From: Apiosordaria backusii
Lineage: Eukaryota > Ascomycota > Sordariomycetes > Sordariales > Lasiosphaeriaceae
Length of the DNA: 64,000 bases
Assembly: GCA_030549205.1 (NCBI GenBank)
Contig: JAUKTV010000001.1
Coordinates: 248,001-312,000, forward strand
Direction of reading: 5' to 3'
Position numbers and translations under genes: made by a program. The notes below the pieces were generated by a model, which saw only the letters and a program-made list of their open reading frames with translations, made no database searches and was not told the origin of the DNA. Shown one piece after another: positions 45,548 through 56,153 of the stretch (the stretch's first letter is position 1; each line of letters starts with the position of its first letter).

Positions 45548-48500
45548 ATGCCGAGAAAGAAGAGCCCTCAGGAGTTCTTTCGCCGGGGAAAAGACAAGGG
45601 CTCAGAAAATTGCACGGAGGGAATAGACGGCTCCCCAGTTCACAAAAAGATCACGGACAAAGTCATGAAAGGTTACCAGCGCATGGTGGATCTGTGGAAC
45701 CAGTAAGGTCCTCAAGCTCCCGCTAACTGTCCGCTTCTAACATCCGTTTCAGATATGCCGAAGACCACCCCGGTGCGAGCCCTTACGACCTTAAGAGTCT
45801 GAAGGACTTTGTGAAAGATATTGCATTTGGTATTGATGGTGTGGAAGACAACTCAAACCCAGCGGAAGGGACCGTCATGGTGTATTGGAAACAGTTTATG
45901 GCGGGCTGGCGTCGTGAAAATGATGCTATTCCCAAAAATACCACACTCTCGGTTACGAATGTATGTATATGCACCATTTCTTTGATCGACTGACCCAAGC
46001 TAACTGGTGGCAGTTCATTAAATACGAGTTACCCGAGATACTCAAGACAGAGGGCAAGGAGATTGTGAAAAATAAGCGGCCAAGAAGATTCGGTACCCAA
46101 AACCACTTCCTTCACTTGGGAAGGCAATTATGGGGGAACGATTGGGTGGTGTACGACAAGCCAGCGACGAGGGTGTACGACTGGGCGGATTTGCTTGCTA
46201 TCGTGTGTTCCTCTGCACGCGTCGGCGAATACATCGAGTCTACTTGCCGGGCGGGATCCGGTCGTGGTTTATATTACAGGGTAAGCATTATTGAGTATCC
46301 ACATTGCCGTGCAATCGTACAAGCTGACGAAGAAATACTCCAGAATGTGACTTTTGGAGTCTTTCTCAACGAACATGGCAACGCGGAGTTTGCTGTTCAG
46401 CTAGTTCGAGATGCGAAGGGTATGACGGATGCCCCTGATAAAAGGTGAGAGACTGGTTGCCCGGCGTCGCTGACGGAAACGATCCCTCTAATCAAGTTCT
46501 GTAGGCCCGAGCACTCGCTCTATGAAGGACTAGGACCGATGCCACTTATCTGTAACCCCATGCTCCCGATATTGGCCATTCTTATTGCCACAAAGGCTTT
46601 TAAGGATTACGAAACCATAGAAGATCTACTCGACATACAACCATCAGAAGGAGAGATGATCCACTTGCAGTGGAAGGAAAGCGTCCTTGACTTGCCCTTC
46701 TTCAAGAGCATGTCTGCAAGAGGTACGCCGGGAAAGATAGAAACGGCGACTGCATTCAGCAAGCGCCTTAGGCTCCTGGGTTTCCGTGCTGGGTATCCGC
46801 GTCCGCCCACAATTCACGACTTTAGAGCTGAGGGACTGTACTGGATTGGTACGTATGCGGATGCCCTCTTCCCAGTCCGATGTGCTAACCCTTTCGCATA
46901 GATAAGTTATACACCGTTGCCCAGAGGATGAAGCATGCCGGCCAGAAAGACCCCAACACGTACAACAACCATTATCAACCCAATAATAGTGGTACAGATG
47001 GCCAGGGCAGCTATTTCGGCCTTGATGTGCGCAGCATCGCCAACGATCTCTTCCGCGGCTTAACACTTGCGCGCAACCCACAGCTGTTGCAGTCCCTCCC
47101 AGCAGAGAAGCAAGAAGAGTTCCAAAATAGCTCTGAGTTTTCCAAAATAGAGAACGAGCTTGCAGCTCTGCGGGGACGGCGAGACACGGACTCAATCACG
47201 CGCCGTAGGAACCTTTACGCCGAAAGACGAAGGTTGACTGAGAAAGAAGTCCGAAAGTACCAGAAAGCTCAGACGCTCCATCCCAGCCGAGAAGACAGGT
47301 CCCTGCAATGCTATCACCGATGTATATTCGACCGTGTCCGATTTCTTATGCCCGAACGCGACCGCCTCGCATCTACTCTTTTCGACACTCATGCATTACG
47401 AAGTCCAACTGGTCTCAGCGCCCTACGGGATATGGTCGCACTGTGTGAGAAAGATGCCGAAGTAGAGTTCCGACCTGGTTTGGAGCCGGGGAAATGCCAC
47501 TGCTTTAGTAGGCCACACCAGCGGAAACTAGCCAAACCTACCGATAGCAACATCGAAACACAATCTTTCTACGACTGGAGACACATATACAATTGCTATA
47601 AGAAGAGCCACACCGGCTTTGCGGAGCTTTGCTTCTTGTGCAACAAGTGGGTTTTCGGGGAAGCACAATGGAGCAATCATTGCCAGACACATCTAGACTG
47701 TCCGGAGACACTGCCCATCCAATGCGATCCTCTCATATACGGCAACGTCCTCGCCGCTGCAGGCTACTGTTTGTTCTGTATGGCGGATGTTTCAATACCG
47801 CCTGAGGAGCGACTGCGTCAGTTTCTGGACAGAGGTCCGTGGAAGGATCATGTTCACTACCACTACGGGAAATACGTCCAAATGACTGCTGATGAGGAGA
47901 AATCACTCGAATGCCCACATATTGGAGAACAATACGGCCCAGCCTTTGAATCCGTTAAACATTTCAGATATCATCTTCTAGATGTTCATTGCCCCGGCTT
48001 TACCAAAGAATCGGGCGTGTTGGAGATGGCTACGAAGGAAGATAACGAGGACCGAACGAGAGCCAAGATACCGAAAAGAAGCAAGGGAAGCAAACCTAGC
48101 ACCGAAGATGGCATCAAAATGGGATTTCATTTCATTGACGAAACGGCCGAAATCGTATACGGAAACCGTCCAACTGTCATGCCCAAAGCGTCCTCCAACC
48201 GTTCCGCGTTACCTCTTAACAGTCCTCAGGACTGGGTCTGGACAGATGAAGCCGCTATGAGCGCTGAGGCACTGCCATCGCCGATAAACAGCGGTACGAT
48301 TGAAGCCAATTTAGAGTTGCTCGTTGAAGAGACAAGCTGCCCTGATGCATTCGAGCCCCGGTTGATGCTTGACACAATGGACCGCGGTATGCTCTCAAAC
48401 GTTGACAGCTACGTAAGCTCTCTCACTTCAATTCAAACCGCAGCCTGTTCACCTCCCCCTGTACAAGCGGGCCGACCATGGCTCTCTAGTAACGAGGAGT

Positions 48501-49006
48501 CGGGCGATCTCACCGCCCTAGATTTAGAGACTCTAGATCTGTCGCCGATATATTCAGCTTCGCAGCAGCGCCCACCAATAATCGAAGATTATCACTGCAT
48601 ATCAAAAGCAGGTCCGGAACCGGTTGCGGCTGTAGAGTCATCTAGTGATTTGGACGACGAGCCTGTTCATGCTACCTCCGAGATGGTCCCATGCAGTCCA
48701 GACGGTAAGCACTATACCGTTGACCGCTTACTGGATAGGTGGAAAGGCTGGTTTTACGTGAAATGGTTTGATGGAAGCTGCAGTTGGGAGCCTCGCAAGA
48801 ATATCCTAGACCCCGGGCTTATCGAGGATCTTGAGAGGAATCATAGAGGGCTTCATTTGGGGGTGGAGGTCATACGGCCCCGTTCGACTAGAGGTCGCAA
48901 AACAGAATATCGGGTACATTTTAAAGGTCGCCCTGAGAAAGAGGATACTTGGGTGGCAGAAAAGTACATGAGCCCCGAGCTGATAGTGATGTACAAAAGT
49001 GGTTAG
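45548..49006 (+). CDS. DUF3435 tyrosine recombinase (Starship-captain family) with chromodomains
   Basis: Six exons: 45548-45702, 45753-45960, 46014-46280, 46344-46444, 46505-46848 and 46902-49006. Introns are 50-63 bp with consensus ends, and all phases agree; the product is 1059 residues with no defect. A tyrosine-recombinase core is visible: Arg190 in Ser-Ala-Arg-Val-Gly-Glu, His348-Asp-Phe-Arg351, His370, and candidate nucleophile Tyr383 (or Tyr379). Then come Cys/His clusters (for example Cys-Phe-Leu-Cys...His-Cys-Gln-Thr-His, and Tyr-Cys-Leu-Phe-Cys...His-Tyr-His-Tyr). Two chromodomain-like units lie at about 963-1010 (Trp-Phe-Tyr-Val-Lys-Trp...Cys-Ser-Trp-Glu-Pro) and 1013-1055. DUF3435 captains mobilise Starship elements. 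The catalytic half looks intact, while the minus-strand copy at 28.5-31.2 kb is decayed. Confidence 0.9.
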
Positions 49007-49330
49007 AAGAGATTAGTTTAGTTAGATGCGGTTCTGGGATTTATAGTTGCACTGGATACTTTCTTTTATAACCAACAGTTGCTCACACTGTTGAAGGATC
49101 TTGTCTTCTGTAAATATCCAGCACTCACTTCCGAACCTCTGAGACTGACACCTGTGACGACTGCTGCAGTTCTGAGGCTTGTCGCCCTCATCTGTCATCA
49201 GGTCAGTGTTCAGTATGGATCCTACTCACTGGGCAGGTACCCCAGCTTCATAAGAGAAATTATCCGGGTGCACCCCTTTTGCTGGGGGATAGGGTCACAT
49301 GTGGCGTTGCTGCAATAGCTAGGAGAGATT

Positions 49331-49400
49331 GCTGCCAGGCAGAAAAGCTACGTACCGATCATCACAGCAGACATACGTGTTCTTTCTGCCTGGCAGAAAA
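49331..49400 (+). repeat. Two palindrome-bearing units downstream of the recombinase
   Basis: CTGCCAGGCAG near 49333 and TTTCTGCCTGGCAGAAA near 49382, with CG(C/T)ACCGA(T/C)CATC between and after them. The inverted copy has three such units at about 29620-29775. Confidence 0.8.
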
Positions 49401-49864
49401 TCTGCGTACCGACCATCGCAGCAGCACTCTTTTTGGGGCCATCACAATGGCTTTCAAGAGCTAGCCCCCTTGATTTCCTACCTATATTCCTAGCGTTGAT
49501 GGTGGCATGGTTTATCTGGGATCCGCCATCTTCGGACTTCGTTCATCATTTTGAGGGTAATTATGTTCTGGGCCTTGAAAGCGGTCGTTATAGCGCAAAT
49601 ATAATGTTATGACGCTTTAACTTTAGAGAGAATAAGGAAAGATAACTGTTTGCCCTTGAGTTTTGTCAGATATGTGAGGTGGACTTCGGGTGGTATAATA
49701 AGAAGTCGTTTGGTCGTCTAAGCTAGGATGAGGGTCACTCTTCATGGCCCTTGCGCCCTTATGACCGGAGCGGAAAAACTCAAAACCTTAGCTCCACCTT
49801 CCACGCAGTGGTGTGGCACACGCCTTAAACCAGCATCAGTTTAGTTACAAACAATATCGGAATC

Positions 49865-50175
49865 TAAAATACTTGACCGGCCAACCTTCACTCTCCACCG
49901 ACCCTACACCTATCACCTCGTGCCACGGACAGCAGGCACCGCTTCAGCCGCCGAAGATAGGACGTTGAACACTTGAAGAACCGACTTCAAGCCAGCCTAC
50001 TAACAATCCTACTAACCCACGAGAATCCGTAGAGAAATGGTAAAACAGATCGCATAAGCTAGAATGGACTTTGCATGGGCTTTAAGGAGATCAGGACATA
50101 TCGTGGGGAATGTATGCTTCAATCGGTAATAGTTGCCCTTTTCGGCTTAGCCGCCGGGCGTTAATAAATTATTAT
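49865..50175 (+). mobile_element. 5'-truncated LINE tail with target-site duplication
   Basis: 311 bp flanked by the 12-bp direct repeat AATATCGGAATC (49853-49864 and 50176-50187). The inverted copy of this region has a single, uninterrupted copy at 29299-29310. The insert matches the 3' untranslated tail of the LINE ending near 62646, including TAGGACGTTGAACACTTG and the AATAAATT end. Confidence 0.85.
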
Positions 50176-50865
50176 AATATCGGAATCCCGACATCAACAG
50201 TTTCCATTTCCGTTCTTGGACCTGAGCACTTGCCGCTTTAACCTGAGCGGAAGTGGAGAAGCCCTGAGCATGGTGAGAAAGGCCCTGAGCAGGGTGAGCA
50301 ATGAGTAAATTTACGTGACACCAGGTTATTCCAGAGCTGTTTCTGGAGCGTAGACCGTTTGGTCAAGCAGGTAGGGATTGTGATAGGTAACCCCTGCCTT
50401 CGCCAGAGTCAGAAGCAGCGTGGTATATCCACACCAGGATCAGTTTCTAAATTTATCTAAATCAGGCAAATCATCTCCCTCTAAATATTGTTTATCCCGG
50501 TTCACCGAAACTTTGGATAGTTTCTAACTTAATCAGGCATGTAAGATTGTATTTTTACGCTAGTTTATACTCGCCTTACGGAGCCGCCAGCCATCGAATG
50601 CTACTGTTGAAAAGACCAACAGCCACGTATCCACAGTATCACAGGTTTAAGCGCTTACAATTGGAGCTTTAGAAGCTACAGGGCGGGTAATGTGTTGATT
50701 CAGCTGCAGATGTTCGATGATCCGTTCAAAGTCGGTCGGGCCACGCCCAGACCCTGATAACCCCAATAACCCTGTTCTGCCAATCACATGATACCCCTGA
50801 AATTACCGCCCTGACCGCCCTGATAATTCAACAGCTACCTTTTAAGTAGGTCTGTTTAATTCCAA

Positions 50866-50967
50866 GAGCCATTTTTGGAGCAGAGCCATTTTTGGAGCAG
50901 AGCTATTTTTGGAGTAGAGCTATTTTTAGAGCAGAGCCATTATTGGAGCAGAGCCATTTTTGGAGCA
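50866..50967 (+). repeat. Six 17-bp tandem units
   Basis: Six consecutive units of GAGCCATTTTTGGAGCA with single-base variants, then a partial unit merging into CAGTTGGCTTG. Four units are present in the inverted copy (28783-28850). Confidence 0.85.
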
Positions 50968-51011
50968 GAGCCAGTTGGCTTGATAATATAAAAAGGAACT
51001 TCTGCCCCCTG

Positions 51012-51598
51012 CAGAGCCAAAAACAGCTTCCACATGATTACAACGCAAACCATTGAGCCTAAGGCAGCGCTAGGATCATGACATGAAATCTCAGCCTCTG
51101 CTAAAGCCAGAAACGGCTTCTTTCATTTTGTCTGTGTAGGCAGCGATGGTCTGCCGTTGCTGGAGCCAGAAACAGCTTCTACGTTTTGACCAACAAGCAT
51201 AGGGAATCGCTGCCTCTACTGAAGCCATAAATGGCTTCTAATGGTAATACACAACAAGTCTGTAGGCGATTGTGGATGAAACCACGCTTCCGGATTCTTA
51301 CAGTATTGCTAGGTAGCCTTGCAAAGCCAAGCTCCCGGTTTGGCATGGAATTCCTTGCAAGGAGTCCAGGCGCCAAAACTGGCTCATGTGTGCAGTTGGC
51401 TAGGAGCCAGTTTTGGAGGCAGATGATGTCCACCTGTAGTTCAAGATCGTGCTCTCAGAGTTGCTTCGAGAGCCCAGCCATCTGGCAAGGGCAGGTACAG
51501 TATTACAAGGATCATATCCGGCATCCCTGCTCTTGGTCGAGCCAGAAACGGCTTTGCGTTGAATCCTGCCTTTGCTGGAGCCGGAAACGGCTCCTCGG
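51012..51598 (+). repeat. Cluster of AGCC...GGCTT hairpin motifs and terminal repeat
   Basis: A motif of form AGCC(N)(A/G)AA(A/T)(N)GGCTTC, able to form a short hairpin, appears at about 51014, 51103, 51165, 51222, 51541 and 51581. From 51180 to 51598 the sequence equals 18457-18862 but with the two halves in the other order. Frames crossing it are not genes. Confidence 0.7.
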
Positions 51599-53473
51599 AG
51601 GATTCTATTCATTCGCCCCAAGTTTCTTAGCAGAATAAATCTGGGGAGCCATGTCTGGCTTGAGCCAAGACAGCAGATCATATTGCAAACAACCCACCTT
51701 GAGCCAAGGCAGCCAGGGCTGAGTCCAGGATCGGGCTCGGCTAAGTGCGCTCCACGACCTGGCTCAGCAAGCATGATCAAAAGACAATTGGAGCTGGTTT
51801 CCCCCGTGCTCCCACGGATGATTCCACTCCTACCTGGGTCAAGAGGCTGGGAGCCCAACGTGGTGGTGGGCTCAGGCAGCTGCCAGCATTGTCCTTATAC
51901 TTTATCGTTGCCATTGCAGTACAGTATTGTACTGTAAGATATCCGGTTTGCCAAGTTCCTTCAGGCATCCACAAAATGTCGTCGCCCATCTTGTGCCAAG
52001 GTTCGTGAAAATGAATCTCTGACTGGACTCCTGGAGCGTAAGGCGGGACCATATCTCTCGCGCGTGCAAGAGGTCAAGATCTGGCGAATCAGGGGTGTTA
52101 GGAGCGGTACTTGATCTCGGCCATTAGTTGCAATGCGGCTGGCTTGTTTGGCTGGTCTATTGCCAAGTCAGAACTGTGGCGGTGCTATTGACGAATGGCA
52201 GCAAAGTACTTCCTCCACTGCGAGACAAACAGCGCAAAATCGTCCAAATGGTGCCAGTAACCCAGCCCAGTGGATGTACCCTGAGCATCAGCGCAACATG
52301 TTTTGTTTATTCTGTGCACGAAGGGCCATGGGCGGCGCATCGCAGCCGTGGTCGTGCATGCAGTCGCTAGGGTTCGTGTACAGCCGACCTCAGCAGGCCC
52401 TCTATGCAGGTAACCAAATGCTAATCGAGCTTCCTTACAGTGAACAGCAGTACCAAGCAAGTCCGTCCCGCCAATATCGCGAGGCGGAGGTACAAAGCTA
52501 TTGGCGCTGAGCCTGTGCCTGCGCGATCCTGACGAGTACCGCGAAGCGCATGACGCTCGAAGACCTGCGCCCTTCCGGCCAGGAAAGAACGGGCGGAGTT
52601 GTGAAATATGTCGATCTGCGAGACGTCCAAGTGCTACTGCGGAAAGACGGCAGCCGGCAGCCGGCAGACGCTGCACACCGACATCATGGCTCATTAGGGT
52701 ACGGGCTACGCTGCGGCGGCTGCGGGGCCTGTCTCGGTGGTCGCTACTTCCATACGACGAATTCTAGCAAGGGAAACTCCGGGCCCGTCCTGTCGGGCAG
52801 CTGCGCACTTGTTGAGATGGAGAAACAGGACCAGAGGCGATACTGCTACCCCAGCTCTCATCACGGGCGTGGCTTTCATGGTCACTGTTGCTGGCTGCCG
52901 GCTCCACATACGCTGCCAGGATTTGACTCTCGACCTCGGCATCACTGTGTTCTTTGACACCAGTATAGAGCTTGAGGTCACGGAACATCTATTACAATCG
53001 TTGTGCTCTGGCTGGAGCCGGCCGTCCGTCGAAGAACCACCTAGTCTAGAGCGCTGGGGAGCCATGTGCAGGCTCTTCTGTCCAGGCACACACAACACAC
53101 GACCAGTGCGCCATGCTGCTACAGCAGAGCTTTGGCGGGCAGGACGGTGACATCATGGCGCTCGGCACCGGACTGTGAAAGTCGCCAGCCTGGCCGCAAT
53201 CGCTATTATAAGGCTAGTGGAGCACAACAATTCCGAGGTCAAACAGGACTGGGACGTCAGAGTCACCGCCAACCGTCGGCACAACGGCCCAGGGATGGTG
53301 GGACCTTGTCCCTCGGGCAATCCGTGAAGCATCGAGTGCTGCTGTGTAGCCGGCTCACTCAGTTCCAAGCTCGCCCTCGAGCTAGGACCGGACCCGTCGC
53401 TCATCCTCCCCGGCCGGCATCACGGCCGGTTCGCCAAGGAAGCCACCTAAAGAAGCAGGTCCAACGGCCGGGA
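51599..53473. other. Accessory DNA, no firm gene
   Basis: An ATG-started frame of 125 codons (52133-52510) has two Cys-X2-Cys pairs (Cys-Leu-Phe-Cys) and could be a remnant exon. Overlapping GC-rich frames to 53150 change too often to be called. The phrase TTGAGCCAAG(A/G)CAGC repeats at about 51660 and 51701. Confidence 0.3.
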
Positions 53474-53739
53474 TCTGACACTTGCATAGATCGTACGACA
53501 ACAGGGTAAAGGTCTGGAAGCTGGCGACGCGGCGATGTATCGCGACGCTCAGTATCGATCAATTTGCTTCTCGGCTCCAGTTTGACGAATCCATACCTTA
53601 CCTATTGCATACAGATGTTGGGACATTCGACTTACGGTCCACCGCTTCTTCTACCACCACAACCGTCTCTACTGCTACGCTCTCTATCAATTCGACTTCC
53701 TCACTTCAACACATCGGCTACGGAATAGGAAATTTCTAA
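53474..53739 (+). pseudogene. C-terminal end of an NLR/WD40-repeat protein
   Basis: The frame gives Tyr-Asp-Asn-Arg-Val-Lys-Val-Trp-Lys-Leu-Ala-Thr-Arg-Arg-Cys-Ile-Ala-Thr-Leu (the last WD40 blade). It is followed by Leu-Gln-Phe-Asp...Leu-His-Thr-Asp-Val-Gly-Thr-Phe-Asp-Leu, as in the tail of fungal NACHT-WD40 (HET-E/NWD-type) proteins, ending with Gly-Tyr-Gly-Ile. It has no ATG and a TGA just upstream. Fungal NLRs act in non-self recognition; only about 85 residues remain. Confidence 0.55.
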
Positions 53740-54126
53740 TCTCCAGACAGTTCCGCGCGTCGACCCGTGTAGGAGAAGAGGACTAGCGAAAGTGTGGTGG
53801 TTGGGAAGAACCAGAGCTCCCCTCGGCAAGCAGGCAGACAGACAACACCCACGTAAAAGGTTGGCTGGGTCCTGGAGATGGATAGCATGCAGGGTTAGCG
53901 GGTAAGTGTATGTATAATATAGTAGAAGTCGCAGTCCTATCTCTACGCCGGAGACATTAGATACAGAAACACTGGGGCAGTCCGCAGCAGAGGTATTTGT
54001 ATTCATCGTTACTGCTGCTATACAGAGGGCCTGGTCAAGCTTGCACACTTCAGCCGCTTGCCTGATAGGCCACCCCCCAAACCCATCCGCAGTCGCTTTT
54101 AACGACAGAACCTGCCACTATCAAGC

Positions 54127-54735
54127 TCACACAGCCGGGAGGTTTCCAACAGCTCTCTCCGGAAAGAACTTGCGCTTCGCCTCGTAGTCACCCTGTGCCC
54201 GGACGTGTTCTCTGGCCCTCTCCAGCCAGTCGACGTCGATACTTCCGGCCTTCTGGTTGAGAATGAGGGCATCCATAACCATGTTGACGGTCCATGTGAC
54301 GGGTAGTGACCCGTAAAAGTTGACTTCACGCAAGGTGAGGCCGACACGAAATGCTTCGGCGCACTAGGCCAAGGCTCGGTTCTTGTACCTCATCAGGTCG
54401 TCAAAGGTAATTGTCTCGTCTACGGTCCGGATGCCCAGAATATGCCAGGTATTGAGACGCAACTCGTCGTCTCTAGGGTCTAAGCCGCGCTGGACAACAC
54501 GGTCAGGTCAAGCGGGCAAGTGGGGACAGGATGGAGATACGTACCGTAGAAGTCGTCATTGTTGGTCAATACTGATGTAGGCGAGTGTCTGGAGCCTGCA
54601 GAGGTGGTTAGAGAGAGCGCTGATTTGAGGATAGGAAGAGGGGCACAAACCGTAGGCAGCGCACGGAGATGCTGGGGGCAACCTGGCCAGAAGGCAGATG
54701 GTGTCCTTGAGGTGGTACCCTGTTGCTGTGGGAGT
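54127..54735 (-). pseudogene. Decayed multi-exon gene of unknown family
   Basis: Minus-strand segments separated by plausible introns read as one protein. A short exon (to 54699) gives Tyr-His-Leu-Lys-Asp-Thr-Ile. The next (about 54603-54547) gives Leu-Gln-Thr-Leu-Ala-Tyr-Ile-Ser-Ile-Asp and then an apparent one-base insertion. The last (54480-54127) gives Leu-Asn-Thr-Trp-His-Ile-Leu-Gly-Ile-Arg and ends at TGA. An in-frame TAG is at 54366-54364 (CAG-to-TAG possible). One frameshift plus one stop mark it as a pseudogene. Family not recognised. Confidence 0.45.
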
Positions 54736-56153
54736 GTGGTGGAAAGGAGCTGGCTGGGTCGCTCGAGGTCAGTCGAGGGCCCGGGGACGGAAAGAAGAGC
54801 AAGCGGCAACGAAGCGGCAACGTTCGGTGTTTGGATGATTAGAAAGGATGGGACAACATGGCTCTGCTAAATAGGTGGCCCAGAGGCCTAGAAATCGGCA
54901 CCGAGTGATATACCCAGACGGGGTTTTTGCGTTGCCGGCACCCCCCAGCGGAAGTGGCAGGGCGGCAGCTGGGAAAGGGCGACAACGCAGGGCCCCAGGA
55001 CCGCCAGGAAGGCACCTAGCGCGCGCTCCTGCCCTGCCGGGGCGGCGATCACGCAAGCAAACACGCCCTGCATTTCACCTGACACCCAGGGCCGGTTGTC
55101 CTTCTTCTCTTTAAAAACCTGTCTCTCTCACAACACGCATCTCTCGCAACACCCGCATCTCTCACAACACTTGCCAGAACCGCGTTCAAGAGGCTGCCAA
55201 CATAAGGCCGGTATATATAGGCAATTGTGATGGGTTATAGAAAGGCTCGCTCAACAAACCCACCCTTTTTCATTTGCCCTTCGACGGCCGAGTCTGAACG
55301 CAGTATGTGCTAGTAGTTCCTGCTCGAGAAGAAGCAAGAGAAATAAGTTGAGCACTCGATTGTCGAGTTTGACGCTGCAGAACCTGTCCTTAGGTTTGGG
55401 TCGATTGGCGGGTTTGTCTCCTTTGAAACTGTATTTCTTGCTTGGGTTGGGGATGGCGGGGTTGGGCGGAGGTTGTGCGAGTGGGTGTGTCTTGTAGTAA
55501 TTGGTACAGGGGCATAAGAAGCTTGTCTGATGTCTTGGAGCCTGTTTAGTTAGGCTGGTGGATGGTTGTGGTGGCAGGTTAGCGGTTCGAGGGTATTGCC
55601 GTCATTCTTTGTGGGGGTTTATGTGTGAATGGGACTGGGGATGGGGCTAGATGCCGTTGCTATCGATGGTGTACCACAGCGGTCGGGAAGGTAGTCTTGA
55701 ATCACGGAAGCAGGTCTTTCTAGCTGGCTAGGGTAGGAGGAAGATTAGGTACATCCAAGATCAAGATCAAACTCATCGGAGAGTTTGTAGTTGGAGGACA
55801 GGGTCCTCTCACGGGGCGCAGTAGTACTGCGGATGTTATCTACAGCTTCTGTCAATAGACTGACTTTTATAGAGGGTTGGAGTCTGAGGAATGATATCCA
55901 AGTCCTCTCGGTCTTGCTCTGTTGTGAGAATTGCCTGGCATGATGTGGCCGAGCAACTTATAGGCTGCTCTGGCACGAGCACGCTTGATCTTGTATCATC
56001 TTCGTCGCCGTTCCTCCAGAAGCGCAGTGGTAATTCGGGTCGCATCTTGGCACAGATGACCTCCATCGTTGCTACGTTTGCTATATTGTATAATACCGAT
56101 CGCACTGAAATATCGCACCGCGCACCAGCCAGTTCAGATATCGCAAGAACTCG
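54736..56153. other. No gene seen; possible promoter
   Basis: 54740-55200 is GC-rich and could be the promoter of the decayed minus-strand gene. TCTCTCACAACAC- and CATCTCTC-type short repeats lie near 55120-55170. 55200-56150 shows no protein-like frame. Confidence 0.35.

Larger units (their letters stand above)
49007..51191 (+). mobile_element. 3' flank of the recombinase module
   Basis: This segment is shared (inverted, decayed) with 30100-28553, so the repeated unit includes about 2.2 kb beyond the stop codon. It holds, in order, a palindrome array (49331-49400), about 75 bp absent from the other copy (near 49490), a LINE insertion (49865-50175), a 17-bp tandem array (50866-50967) and hairpin-like motifs (51012-51191). 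No open frame of note. Confidence 0.75.
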
